From Streptomyces sp. DH24 (GTDB lineage Bacteria; Actinomycetota; Actinomycetes; Streptomycetales; Streptomycetaceae): a DNA stretch of 64,000 nt. Below the pieces are notes generated by a model that saw nothing but the letters and a program-made list of their open reading frames with translations, was not told the DNA's origin and did not search any database. The stretch covers positions 203,590 to 267,589 of the forward strand of contig NZ_JARVKW010000006.1 in assembly GCF_029813775.1 (NCBI RefSeq), written 5' to 3'. Position numbers and translations under genes: made by a program. Below, one piece after another: positions 15,215 through 22,489 of the stretch; the first letter of the stretch is position 1; every line of letters starts with the position of its first letter.

Positions 15215-16933
15215 CTACAAACGCGGCAACCCTCGACGCCCCCGCGTCGTCGGCCCGCCGAAACTCGCCACGCGGACCGGACCACGTGGCGGCGTGCCGT
15301 CCGGCGCGTCCGAGGCATCGGAAACCCCGGCGTCGAGCAGGATGCCGCCGACCACGGCCCCGGCGACCCCGCTCACGTGCCCGTCGGCCCCGGCGTACGG
15401 ATTCCCGTACGTCCGCACGTCCTGCTCGGCGAGCCCGCGGGCTTCGAGGGCCAGCGCGTCGGCGGCCGGAAGTGCGTCCGGCGCGGCCGAGGCGAGGAGC
15501 CGCCGCGCCTCCGCCAGCCGGGTCCGGGCCGCCCAGCCCACGGCACCCCGGTGCGTCGTGACGAAGTCGTCCGCGCCGGACACGGAAGCGCGCGCGGTCA
15601 GCAGCGCGGCGGCCGAGAGTACGCCGGCGCGTCCGCCCCCGAGCGCCGCGCAGGCCCGCACGATGCGGCGCAGCGCGTCCGGCGGATCGCAGATCCCGGC
15701 CGTCAGTTCGTTGCGCACGGTGGCCAGGACGGTGTCCGCGTGCAGCAGGCGTGCGCGCAGCTCACCGGCGGGGACGTCCACCGCGCCGGCGCCGGGCGTC
15801 TGCCGTCGCGCCGCCGCCAGTTCCGCCTCCGCGCCGGTGAGCGTGGCCGGGACCAGCGCCTCGGCCTCGGACAGAACGGCGGCGAGCCGCTCGACACCGG
15901 AGACGAAGACACCGGCCTGCGCCACGGCACCCTCGGCGGCGCGCAACTGCGCGGCAGTGTGCGCGAGTTCGTCGCGGTCGGCCGACTGGCGTGCCGCGTT
16001 GAGGAAGGCGGTGGCGAACACCAGCCGGTCCTTAACCTGTTCGACGTACCCGGCGACCGACTCGCAGGCGGCCGGCCCGTACCGCTTGACCAGGTCCACG
16101 AGCACGCCGTCGGCCACCGCCGTACGGGCGGTCAGCTCCCGGAACCGGGCCTCCGCGACACCCAGCGCCTCCCCGGTGCCCGGCTCCCCGGTGCCCGGCT
16201 CCCCGGCGTCCGCCGCCAGGCCGCGCAGCCGGTCGAAGTCGCCGGCCGCCGCGTCGAGCCGCCGCCCGGCCTCCTCGCACCGCCCGACGATCCCCACCAG
16301 CGCCTGGAGCCGTCCCGTCGCGTCCTCCGGTACGCCCTCCTCGTACCGCTGCCGCATCCGGAAAGCCGCCGCCAGCTCGGCCTCCGCCTCCCGCAGGGCC
16401 CGCGCGAAGGGTGCGACGGCGGCCGGGCCGGACCGCGCCTCGGCGAAGTCGAGCTCCTCCCCGCCGGTGCGCACCCAGTCGTCGGCCGCGACGAGCAACG
16501 CCCTTGCCCGCTCGTCCAGTTCGACCAGCTCCGGGACGGCCGACGGGGCGACGGGCGCGCCGCCCGGCGTCGTACGCGTGCGGGCCCGGCGAGTGCGGCG
16601 TACGTAGCCGTATCCGGCGAGCGCCGCCGCCGTGCCCAGCACGGCGACCGGGAGGATCAGCTCGAAGCCGGACGTCTCGTCCTCCTGCGCGGTCGCGGTC
16701 GCCGACGTGGTCGTGGACGTGGTCGCGGTGGCGGACACGGTTCCGGCCGCGGGCGCGCTCGCGACCCGGCCGACGGTGGTGATCGCAACCGGAACAGCCT
16801 CACCGCTCGTCATCACCGGCAACACCAGCCACACGACCCCGGCCGTACCGCCCAGCACGGCGTGCCCGACCCGCACGCCCGCGTGCGAGGGGGAAGCGCG
16901 CCGCGCCAGGCCCCGGATGAAGGAAGGCGTCAC
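15215..16933 (-). CDS. Coiled-coil membrane protein resembling a TPM-domain protein without the TPM domain
   Basis: From GTG 16933 this gives 572 residues. A hydrophobic N-terminal segment (about 24-41) leads to a Thr/Ser/Ala-rich linker, a second membrane helix (about 91-111, FELILPVAVLGTAAALAGYG) and a basic stop-transfer RRTRRARTR. The remaining 450 residues are alanine-rich predicted coiled coil. The helix-coiled-coil part resembles the C-terminal region of Streptomyces TPM (TLP18.3/Psb32/MOLO-1) proteins, but no TPM domain fits between the two helices. A duplicated EPGTG occurs near residues 243-252. The start is uncertain because no clear ribosome binding site precedes GTG 16933 and the frame stays open upstream. 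Confidence 0.65.
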   Translation of the reverse strand: MTPSFIRGLARRASPSHAGVRVGHAVLGGTAGVVWLVLPVMTSGEAVPVAITTVGRVASAPAAGTVSATATTSTTTSATATAQEDETSGFELILPVAVLGTAAALAGYGYVRRTRRARTRTTPGGAPVAPSAVPELVELDERARALLVAADDWVRTGGEELDFAEARSGPAAVAPFARALREAEAELAAAFRMRQRYEEGVPEDATGRLQALVGIVGRCEEAGRRLDAAAGDFDRLRGLAADAGEPGTGEPGTGEALGVAEARFRELTARTAVADGVLVDLVKRYGPAACESVAGYVEQVKDRLVFATAFLNAARQSADRDELAHTAAQLRAAEGAVAQAGVFVSGVERLAAVLSEAEALVPATLTGAEAELAAARRQTPGAGAVDVPAGELRARLLHADTVLATVRNELTAGICDPPDALRRIVRACAALGGGRAGVLSAAALLTARASVSGADDFVTTHRGAVGWAARTRLAEARRLLASAAPDALPAADALALEARGLAEQDVRTYGNPYAGADGHVSGVAGAVVGGILLDAGVSDASDAPDGTPPRGPVRVASFGGPTTRGRRGLPRL

Positions 16934-17028
16934 ATTCCGGAGCGTATGAGCAGCACAGCGGCTCCGCGACCGGGAGCCGGGGTCGTGGTGAGGGCGTCCG
17001 ACGCGGGGCGCCGGGGGAGGGGACCGCA

Positions 17029-18294
17029 GTGGAACCGACAGAGCGCGGGGGAACGACGGGAAGCCGGAACCCGGGGGCGGACGAGCGGCCGGGGACGGCT
17101 GCCGCAGACGGGCAGAAGACCGATTCCGCGGGCGCGCAGGAACCGGACGGCGCCGAGTCCGCAGTCCCGCCGGTCCCGGAGTCCGGCCCCGCCGAGTCCT
17201 CGGCCGTCGGCTCCGGCACGGGCGACGACCCCGCCGCGAGCCCCGCCCCGGCCTCCGCCACGACCCGCCGTTCCCGGCGACGGCGATGGGCCAGGCGGGT
17301 CGTGCTCGCCGTCGTCCTGGTCGTCCTGCTGCCCCTGCTGGTCGGTGAGGCCGCCCTCCGCGTGAACTACATGGGCGACCCTGCGGACGGCACGTACACG
17401 CGGGACCGTGACGCGATCTGGCTCGGGCACGCCTGGGTCGACGGGCGGAAGAAGGACGCCGACATCTCGGCGCTGGCGCGGCGGCTCGACGGGACCGGCA
17501 TCCGGGACCTGTACGTGCACGCCGGTCCGCTGGAGCACGACGGGACACTGCCCAAGTCCCTGTACCCGAGGGCGGGTTGGCTGATCCGGGCCGTGCACCG
17601 GGAGCTGCCCGGCATCCGCGTGCAGGCCTGGCTCGGTGACGTGCTCGCCACCGAGAGCCCCGACGGCATGCGCCTGGAGCGCGAGGAGACCCGCGCGGCC
17701 GTCCTCGGCTCCACCCGGCAGATCCTGGACGCCGGCTTCGACGGCGTGCACTTCGACCTGGAGCCCCTGCACTCCGGCGACCGGCACTACCTGACCCTCC
17801 TGGACGCCCTGCACCGCGAGACCCGGTCCCGGGGCGTCCCCCTCTCCGTCGCCGCGCACCAGATCGACCCGGTGCCGGCGTTCCACTCCTTCTGGGGGAC
17901 GGTCACCGGGCACCCGAAGTGGTGGTCGCAGGAGTTCTTCGGGCAGGTCGCGCGCCGCGTCGACCAGATCGCGATGATGTCGTACGACACGATGCAGCCG
18001 CTGGAGGGCACGTACGGCGGCTATGTCGCGCACCAGACGGCTCTCGCGCTGGAGGCCACCCCGGAGTCCACCGACCTGCTGATGGGCCTGCCGTTCTTCC
18101 ACGAGAACCGCTTCGGCCACTGGGCGCACGCCGAGACGGTCGCCGCCGCCGTGCGGGGCGTGCGCCTCGGGCTGTCCCGCACGGACGCGGACCGTGCCCG
18201 TTTCGGCGTCGCCCTGTACGTCGACTTCGCGGCGACGGAGGAGGACTGGCGGGCGTACCGGGAGGGCTGGGTGCCCGACCCCGGATCGCTGTAG
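17029..18294 (+). CDS. Membrane-anchored GH18-like TIM-barrel protein
   Basis: GTG 17029 follows GGGGGAGGGG and gives 421 residues. A long disordered acidic/Pro-rich tail (1-80) and a basic cluster precede a single membrane helix (about 89-107). The outer domain has TIM-barrel-like alternation with AGFDGVHFDLEPLHSGD near 236, which resembles the GH18 catalytic strand (D-x-D-x-E type, here DGVHFDLE), then QIAMMSYDTMQP and LLMGLPFF, also typical of GH18 strands 6-8. A glycan hydrolase or lectin role at the wall is likely, with unknown substrate. It converges on sdhB with only seven bases between the stops. Confidence 0.7.
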   Translation: MEPTERGGTTGSRNPGADERPGTAAADGQKTDSAGAQEPDGAESAVPPVPESGPAESSAVGSGTGDDPAASPAPASATTRRSRRRRWARRVVLAVVLVVLLPLLVGEAALRVNYMGDPADGTYTRDRDAIWLGHAWVDGRKKDADISALARRLDGTGIRDLYVHAGPLEHDGTLPKSLYPRAGWLIRAVHRELPGIRVQAWLGDVLATESPDGMRLEREETRAAVLGSTRQILDAGFDGVHFDLEPLHSGDRHYLTLLDALHRETRSRGVPLSVAAHQIDPVPAFHSFWGTVTGHPKWWSQEFFGQVARRVDQIAMMSYDTMQPLEGTYGGYVAHQTALALEATPESTDLLMGLPFFHENRFGHWAHAETVAAAVRGVRLGLSRTDADRARFGVALYVDFAATEEDWRAYREGWVPDPGSL

Positions 18295-18301
18295 CACAGG
18301 C

Positions 18302-19072
18302 CTACTCGGACCTGCGGCGGATCTTCGAGCCCAGCCACACGAGCGGGTCGTACTTGCGGTCCACGGCCCGCTCCTTCAGCGGGATCAGCGCGTTGTCCGT
18401 GATCTTGATGCCCTCGGGGCAGACCTCCGTGCAGCACTTGGTGATGTTGCAGTAGCCGAGGCCGTGTTCGTCCTGGGCGGTCTTCTTGCGGTCCAGCCCG
18501 TTCTCGGCCGCCGCGTCCAGGGGGTGCATGTCCAGCTCCGCCACCCGCATCAGGAACCGGGGGCCCGCGAACGCCGGCTTGTTCTCCTCGTGGTCGCGCA
18601 CCACATGGCAGGTGTCCTGGCACAGGAAGCACTCGATGCACTTGCGGAACTCCTGCGAGCGGTCCACGTCCTCCTGCATCATCCGGTACTCGCCCGGTCC
18701 GACCCCGGCGGGCGGCACGAAGGACGGGACCTGCCTGGCCTTGTCGTAGTTGAAGCCGACGTCCGTGACCAGATCCCGGATCACCGGGAACGCGCGCAGC
18801 GGGGTGACCGTGATCGTCTCGGCCCGGTCGAACACGGACATGCGCGTCATGCACATCAGCCGGGGCCGTCCGTTGATCTCCGCCGAGCACGAACCGCACT
18901 TGCCCGCCTTGCAGTTCCAGCGCACCGCGAGGTCGGGGGCCTGGGTGGCCTGCAGGCGGTGGATGATGTCGAGGACCACCTCGCCCTCGTTGACCTCGAC
19001 GGAGAAGTCCGCCAGGCCGCCGCCGTCCGCGTCGCCCCGCCACACCCGGAAACGGGCCTCGTAGCCGCTCAT
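18302..19072 (-). CDS. sdhB: Succinate dehydrogenase iron-sulfur subunit
   Basis: This 256-residue SdhB passes electrons from FAD to the membrane subunit through three Fe-S centres. The [2Fe-2S] ligands are in NCKAGKCGSCSAEI...MCM near 54-74. The ferredoxin-like half has CIECFLCQDTC and a second set in CNITKCCTEVCPEG. Its ATG overlaps the sdhA stop in ATGA. Length and motif layout match the SdhB of mycobacterial Sdh1 (Rv0247c type) rather than the classic four-subunit enzyme. Confidence 0.95.
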   Translation of the reverse strand: MSGYEARFRVWRGDADGGGLADFSVEVNEGEVVLDIIHRLQATQAPDLAVRWNCKAGKCGSCSAEINGRPRLMCMTRMSVFDRAETITVTPLRAFPVIRDLVTDVGFNYDKARQVPSFVPPAGVGPGEYRMMQEDVDRSQEFRKCIECFLCQDTCHVVRDHEENKPAFAGPRFLMRVAELDMHPLDAAAENGLDRKKTAQDEHGLGYCNITKCCTEVCPEGIKITDNALIPLKERAVDRKYDPLVWLGSKIRRRSE

Positions 19073-21012
19073 TCGTACAGCTCCTCCTCGGCCAGGTACT
19101 TGACCAGCTCCTCCTTCTCGAAGAGGGCCAGCAGGTCCGGGCGGATGGGCTCGGTCGTCTCGCGGGTGAGGGAGATCCGGCCGGGGACCGGGTCCGTGGC
19201 CGCCTCGCCGGTCGTCAGGTCGGTGAGGCCGCACAGCAGGTTGACCGGGCGCCAGGCGCGGTCCATCGAGGGGTGGTCCTCGCGGGTGTGCCCGCCCCGG
19301 GACTCGGTGCGCTCCAGCGCCGCCCGCGCCACGCACTCGCTGACCAGCAGCATGTTCCGCAGGTCCAGGGCGAGATGCCAGCCCGGGTTGAACTGGCGGT
19401 GGCCCTCGACGCCCGCGCGCCGGGCCCGTACGCGCAGCTCGGCCAGTTTCCGCAGCGCCTGTTCCATCTCGCCCTGCCGGCGGATGATGCCGACCAGGTC
19501 GTTCATCGTCTGCTGGAGCTCCTGGTGCAGGGTGTACGGGTTCTCCGGGGGCCGCCCGTCGTCCTCCACCGTCTCCCGGCCCTCCGCCGAGAACGGCCGC
19601 AGCGCCTCGGCCGCCGCCGTGTCGACCTCCTCGTCGGCCACCCGGGGGCGGGCCGTGACCAGGGCCGCCGCGTACTCGGCCGCGTGCCAGCCGGCGCGGC
19701 GCCCGAACACCAGCAGGTCCGACAGCGAGTTGCCGCCCAGACGGTTCGAGCCGTGCATGCCGCCGGCCACCTCGCCCGCCGCGTACAGCCCCGGCACCCC
19801 GCGCGCCGCCGCGGTGTCGGACTCGACGGCGATCCCGCCCATCACGTAGTGGCAGGTGGGCCCGACCTCCATCGGCTCGGCCGTGATGTCGACGTCGGCC
19901 AGCTCCTTGAACTGGTGGTACATCGACGGCAGCCGGCGTTTGATCACCTCGGCCGGCATCCGCGTGGAGACGTCGAGGAAGACACCGCCGTGCGGGGAGC
20001 CGCGGCCCTCCTTGACCTCGGAGTTGATCGCCCGCGCGACCTCGTCCCTCGGCAGCAGTTCGGGCGGACGCCGGTTGTTGTCCGGGTCGTCGTACCAGCG
20101 GTCGGCCTCGTCCTCCGACTCGGCGTACTTGTCCTTGAAGACCTCGGGGACGTAGTCGAACATGAACCGCTTGCCGTCGGAGTTGCGCAGCACGCCGCCG
20201 TCGCCGCGCACCGACTCCGTGACGAGGATGCCCTTCACGGACGGCGGCCAGACCATGCCCGTCGGGTGGAACTGCACGAACTCCATGTTCAGCAGGGGAG
20301 CGCCCGCGAGCAGCGCCAGCGCGTGCCCGTCGCCGGTGTACTCCCACGAGTTCGACGTCACCTTGAAGGACTTGCCGATGCCGCCCGTGGCGATGACGAC
20401 GGCCGGTGCCTCGACGACGAAGAACCGGCCGGACTCGCGCTCGTAGCCGAAGACGCCCGAGACCCGGTCGCCGTCCTTCAGGACGCGGGTGACGGTGCAC
20501 TCCTGGAAGACCTTCAGCCGGGACTCGTAGTCGCCGGTCTCGCGGAAGTCCTCCTGCTGGAGCGCGACGATCTTCTGCTGGAGGGTGCGGATCAGCTCCA
20601 GGCCGGTGCGGTCGCCGACGTGGGCGAGGCGCGGGTACTCGTGGCCGCCGAAGTTGCGCTGCGAGATCCGGCCGTCCTTGGTCCGGTCGAAGAGGGCGCC
20701 CCAGGTCTCCAGCTCCCACACCCGCTCGGGCGCCTCCTGGGCGTGCAGCTCGGCCATCCGCCACTGGTTCAGGAACTTGCCGCCGCGCATCGTGTCGCGG
20801 AAGTGGACCTGCCAGGTGTCGTGCTCGTTGGCGTTGGCCATGGCCGCCGCGATGCCGCCCTCGGCCATCACGGTGTGCGCCTTGCCGAACAGCGACTTGC
20901 AGATCACGGCCGTACGGGCGCCCCGCTGGCGCGCCTCGATGGCGGCCCGCAGTCCGGCGCCGCCCGCCCCGACCACGACGACGTCCCATTCCTGCCGGTC
21001 GACCACGGACAT
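19069..21012 (-). CDS. sdhA: Succinate dehydrogenase flavoprotein subunit
   Basis: This 647-residue flavoprotein oxidises succinate to fumarate at the inner membrane face. The FAD-binding VVVVGAGGAGLRAAIEARQR is at the N-terminus, the region HTVMAEGGIAAAM contains the usual covalent-FAD histidine context, and QFHPTGM, HYVMGGI and GSNRLGGNSL are the family active-site segments. ATG 21012 is preferred to GTG 21015 because GTGGGG lies at the right distance. It lies between sdhC and sdhB in one operon. Confidence 0.96.
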   Translation of the reverse strand: MSVVDRQEWDVVVVGAGGAGLRAAIEARQRGARTAVICKSLFGKAHTVMAEGGIAAAMANANEHDTWQVHFRDTMRGGKFLNQWRMAELHAQEAPERVWELETWGALFDRTKDGRISQRNFGGHEYPRLAHVGDRTGLELIRTLQQKIVALQQEDFRETGDYESRLKVFQECTVTRVLKDGDRVSGVFGYERESGRFFVVEAPAVVIATGGIGKSFKVTSNSWEYTGDGHALALLAGAPLLNMEFVQFHPTGMVWPPSVKGILVTESVRGDGGVLRNSDGKRFMFDYVPEVFKDKYAESEDEADRWYDDPDNNRRPPELLPRDEVARAINSEVKEGRGSPHGGVFLDVSTRMPAEVIKRRLPSMYHQFKELADVDITAEPMEVGPTCHYVMGGIAVESDTAAARGVPGLYAAGEVAGGMHGSNRLGGNSLSDLLVFGRRAGWHAAEYAAALVTARPRVADEEVDTAAAEALRPFSAEGRETVEDDGRPPENPYTLHQELQQTMNDLVGIIRRQGEMEQALRKLAELRVRARRAGVEGHRQFNPGWHLALDLRNMLLVSECVARAALERTESRGGHTREDHPSMDRAWRPVNLLCGLTDLTTGEAATDPVPGRISLTRETTEPIRPDLLALFEKEELVKYLAEEELYE

Positions 21013-21028
21013 CACAAGGCCCCACTCA

Positions 21029-21865
21029 TCAGAAGAAGCGCGGATCGTCGAAGACCCCGGACGCGACGAGATACACGTAGAAGTCGGCGAGCGCCACGCT
21101 CGCCAGCGACGTCCAGGCGAGCAGCATGTGCCGGGCGTTCAGCTTCCCCACCAGCTGCCACATGCGGTAGCGCACCGGGTGCCGCGAGAAGTGCTTCAGC
21201 TTGCCGCCCACGATGTGCCGGCAGGAGTGGCAGGACAGGGTGTAGGCCCAGATCAGCACGATGTTCACCAGGAACACGAGCGTGCCGAGACCCATGTGGC
21301 CCCACGCGTAGTGCTCGTCCCGGAAGGCGAGCACCGTGTCGTAGGTGAGGATCACGGCGACGGGGATCGCGGCGTAGAAGAAGTACCGGTGGATGTTCTG
21401 CAGCACCAGCGGGAAGCGGGTCTCGCCGGTGTACTTCCTGTGCGGCTCGGCCACCGCGCAGGCCGGCGGGGACGCCCAGAAGCCCCGGTAGTAGGCCTTG
21501 CGGTAGTAGTAGCAGGTCAGCCGGAAGCCCAGCGGGAAGATCAGGATGATGACCGCCGGCGAGATGCCCCACCAGCTGCCGAAGATCTCCCAGTTCGGCC
21601 CGGACCGCATCGGCTCGCAGTTCTCGGCGAGGCACGGCGAGTAGAACGGCGAGACGTACGGCGCCGCGTAGTAGTCGGCGTTCGCGAAGGCCCGCCAGGT
21701 CGAGTAGACGATGAAGGCCAGCAGACCGGCCACGGTGGCGGCGGGCGCCAGCCACCAGCGGTCGGTCCGCAGATGCGGGGCGGCGATCGCGGCCCGCGCA
21801 CCGCTGCGCACGCCGCCGCCGGGGGGATGGGGGTCTGTGGCTGGAGGTTCGGTACCAGTGGCCAC
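21029..21865 (-). CDS. sdhC: Succinate dehydrogenase membrane anchor, SdhC of the Sdh1 (type F) kind
   Basis: This 278-residue protein has about five membrane helices (near 40-58, 100-120, 160-180, 190-212 and 245-268). Single long anchors of this kind occur in mycobacterial Sdh1 (Rv0249c), where the structure shows a Rieske-type [2Fe-2S] cluster inside the membrane. Here the fourth helix ends in SCHSCRH (Cys212, His213, Cys215, His217), an obvious candidate ligand set; His159, His190, Cys118 and Cys136 are others. It should pass electrons from SdhB to menaquinone. It is 13 bases upstream of sdhA. Confidence 0.88.
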   Translation of the reverse strand: MATGTEPPATDPHPPGGGVRSGARAAIAAPHLRTDRWWLAPAATVAGLLAFIVYSTWRAFANADYYAAPYVSPFYSPCLAENCEPMRSGPNWEIFGSWWGISPAVIILIFPLGFRLTCYYYRKAYYRGFWASPPACAVAEPHRKYTGETRFPLVLQNIHRYFFYAAIPVAVILTYDTVLAFRDEHYAWGHMGLGTLVFLVNIVLIWAYTLSCHSCRHIVGGKLKHFSRHPVRYRMWQLVGKLNARHMLLAWTSLASVALADFYVYLVASGVFDDPRFF

Positions 21866-21884
21866 GTCTCGTCTCCGGTCGGGG

Positions 21885-22175
21885 TCAGGGAGCGTGCCGG
21901 TCGCGGGCGCCGAGGCCCTCGTCGTCGGAGTCGGTCCACAGCGCCGGGTCGTACGGCGTGTCGGAGATGGTGACCAGCTCGGGCCGGTTCTGCGTGGCCG
22001 GGGTGGCCGCGGCCGCCCGCAGCAGAGCGACGCTCTCGCGCAGATGCTCGGCGTCGGTCCGGACCCGGCGCATCTCCAGACCGCCGCTGCCCAGCTGCTT
22101 CTCCAGGCGCCCCACGGACCGGTTCAGGTCGTCGAGGCAACGCTGGACTGATGTCAGATCGTCGTGCACGGACAT
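21885..22175 (-). CDS. Conserved small protein leading the sdh operon
   Basis: This 96-residue soluble protein is mostly one coiled-coil helix (VQRCLDDLNRSVGRLEKQL, then RRVRTDAEHLRESVALLRAA) with a proline-rich tail ending in PYDPALWTDSDDEG. It lies 19 bases upstream of sdhC on the same strand and is surely co-transcribed. A protein of matching size (Rv0250c, 97 residues) sits at the same place before Sdh1 in M. tuberculosis, so a role in assembly or regulation of this dehydrogenase is a reasonable inference. Confidence 0.8.
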   Translation of the reverse strand: MSVHDDLTSVQRCLDDLNRSVGRLEKQLGSGGLEMRRVRTDAEHLRESVALLRAAAATPATQNRPELVTISDTPYDPALWTDSDDEGLGARDRHAP

Positions 22176-22245
22176 GACTTGCCCTCACTTCCACGGGTGT
22201 TTCCGACCCAGGCGGCAACGTTCATGCGCCTGAGAGTGTCGCGCG

Positions 22246-22263
22246 TCACACCGGTCGGTGTGA
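22246..22263. promoter_or_regulatory. Perfect dyad upstream of the sdh operon
   Basis: TCACACC-GGTC-GGTGTGA is an 18-base perfect inverted repeat about 70 bases before the 96-residue gene that starts the sdh operon. It is compact enough for a dimeric regulator. It does not fit the Rex consensus (TGTGAAC-N4-GTTCACA). The regulator is unknown. Confidence 0.45.
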
Positions 22264-22410
22264 AGGGACATGCACGGATTGGCCGGGGCGCGTCCCCGCC
22301 CACCGGCGCGCGCCGTGCCCGACGCGCCCCGGGCCCGTTCCGCCGCACGGGTGGGCTTGGACCCTCCCGCCGCCGTGTCGTCACCCGCTGCCGAACCCTT
22401 TCCTCTTCAG

Positions 22411-22446
22411 TGGCCGCATACATCTGATCAGCTCCATATACGGCCA
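22411..22446. promoter_or_regulatory. Long imperfect dyad upstream of the LpqW-like gene
   Basis: TGGCCGCATA (22411-22420) and TATACGGCCA (22437-22446) are inverted with one mismatch in ten and a 16-base spacer. The small palindrome CTGATCAG (22424-22431) lies close to the centre. It is 44 bases before the ATG, in the AT-rich promoter zone. Either an operator or a transcript hairpin is possible. Confidence 0.4.
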
Positions 22447-22489
22447 AAAGTGATCATACCGCCCGCGGCTTCCCGGAGGTAACCCAGAG

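Larger units (their letters stand above)
22176..22489. other. Divergent promoter region between the sdh operon and the LpqW-like gene
   Basis: This 314-base gap holds no gene. It serves the sdh operon to the left and the lipoprotein gene to the right. It contains two separate dyads (22246-22263 and 22411-22446), each nearer one gene, and an AT-rich patch at 22418-22458 upstream of the lipoprotein gene. A GGAGGT ribosome binding site lies at 22473-22479. Confidence 0.6.
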
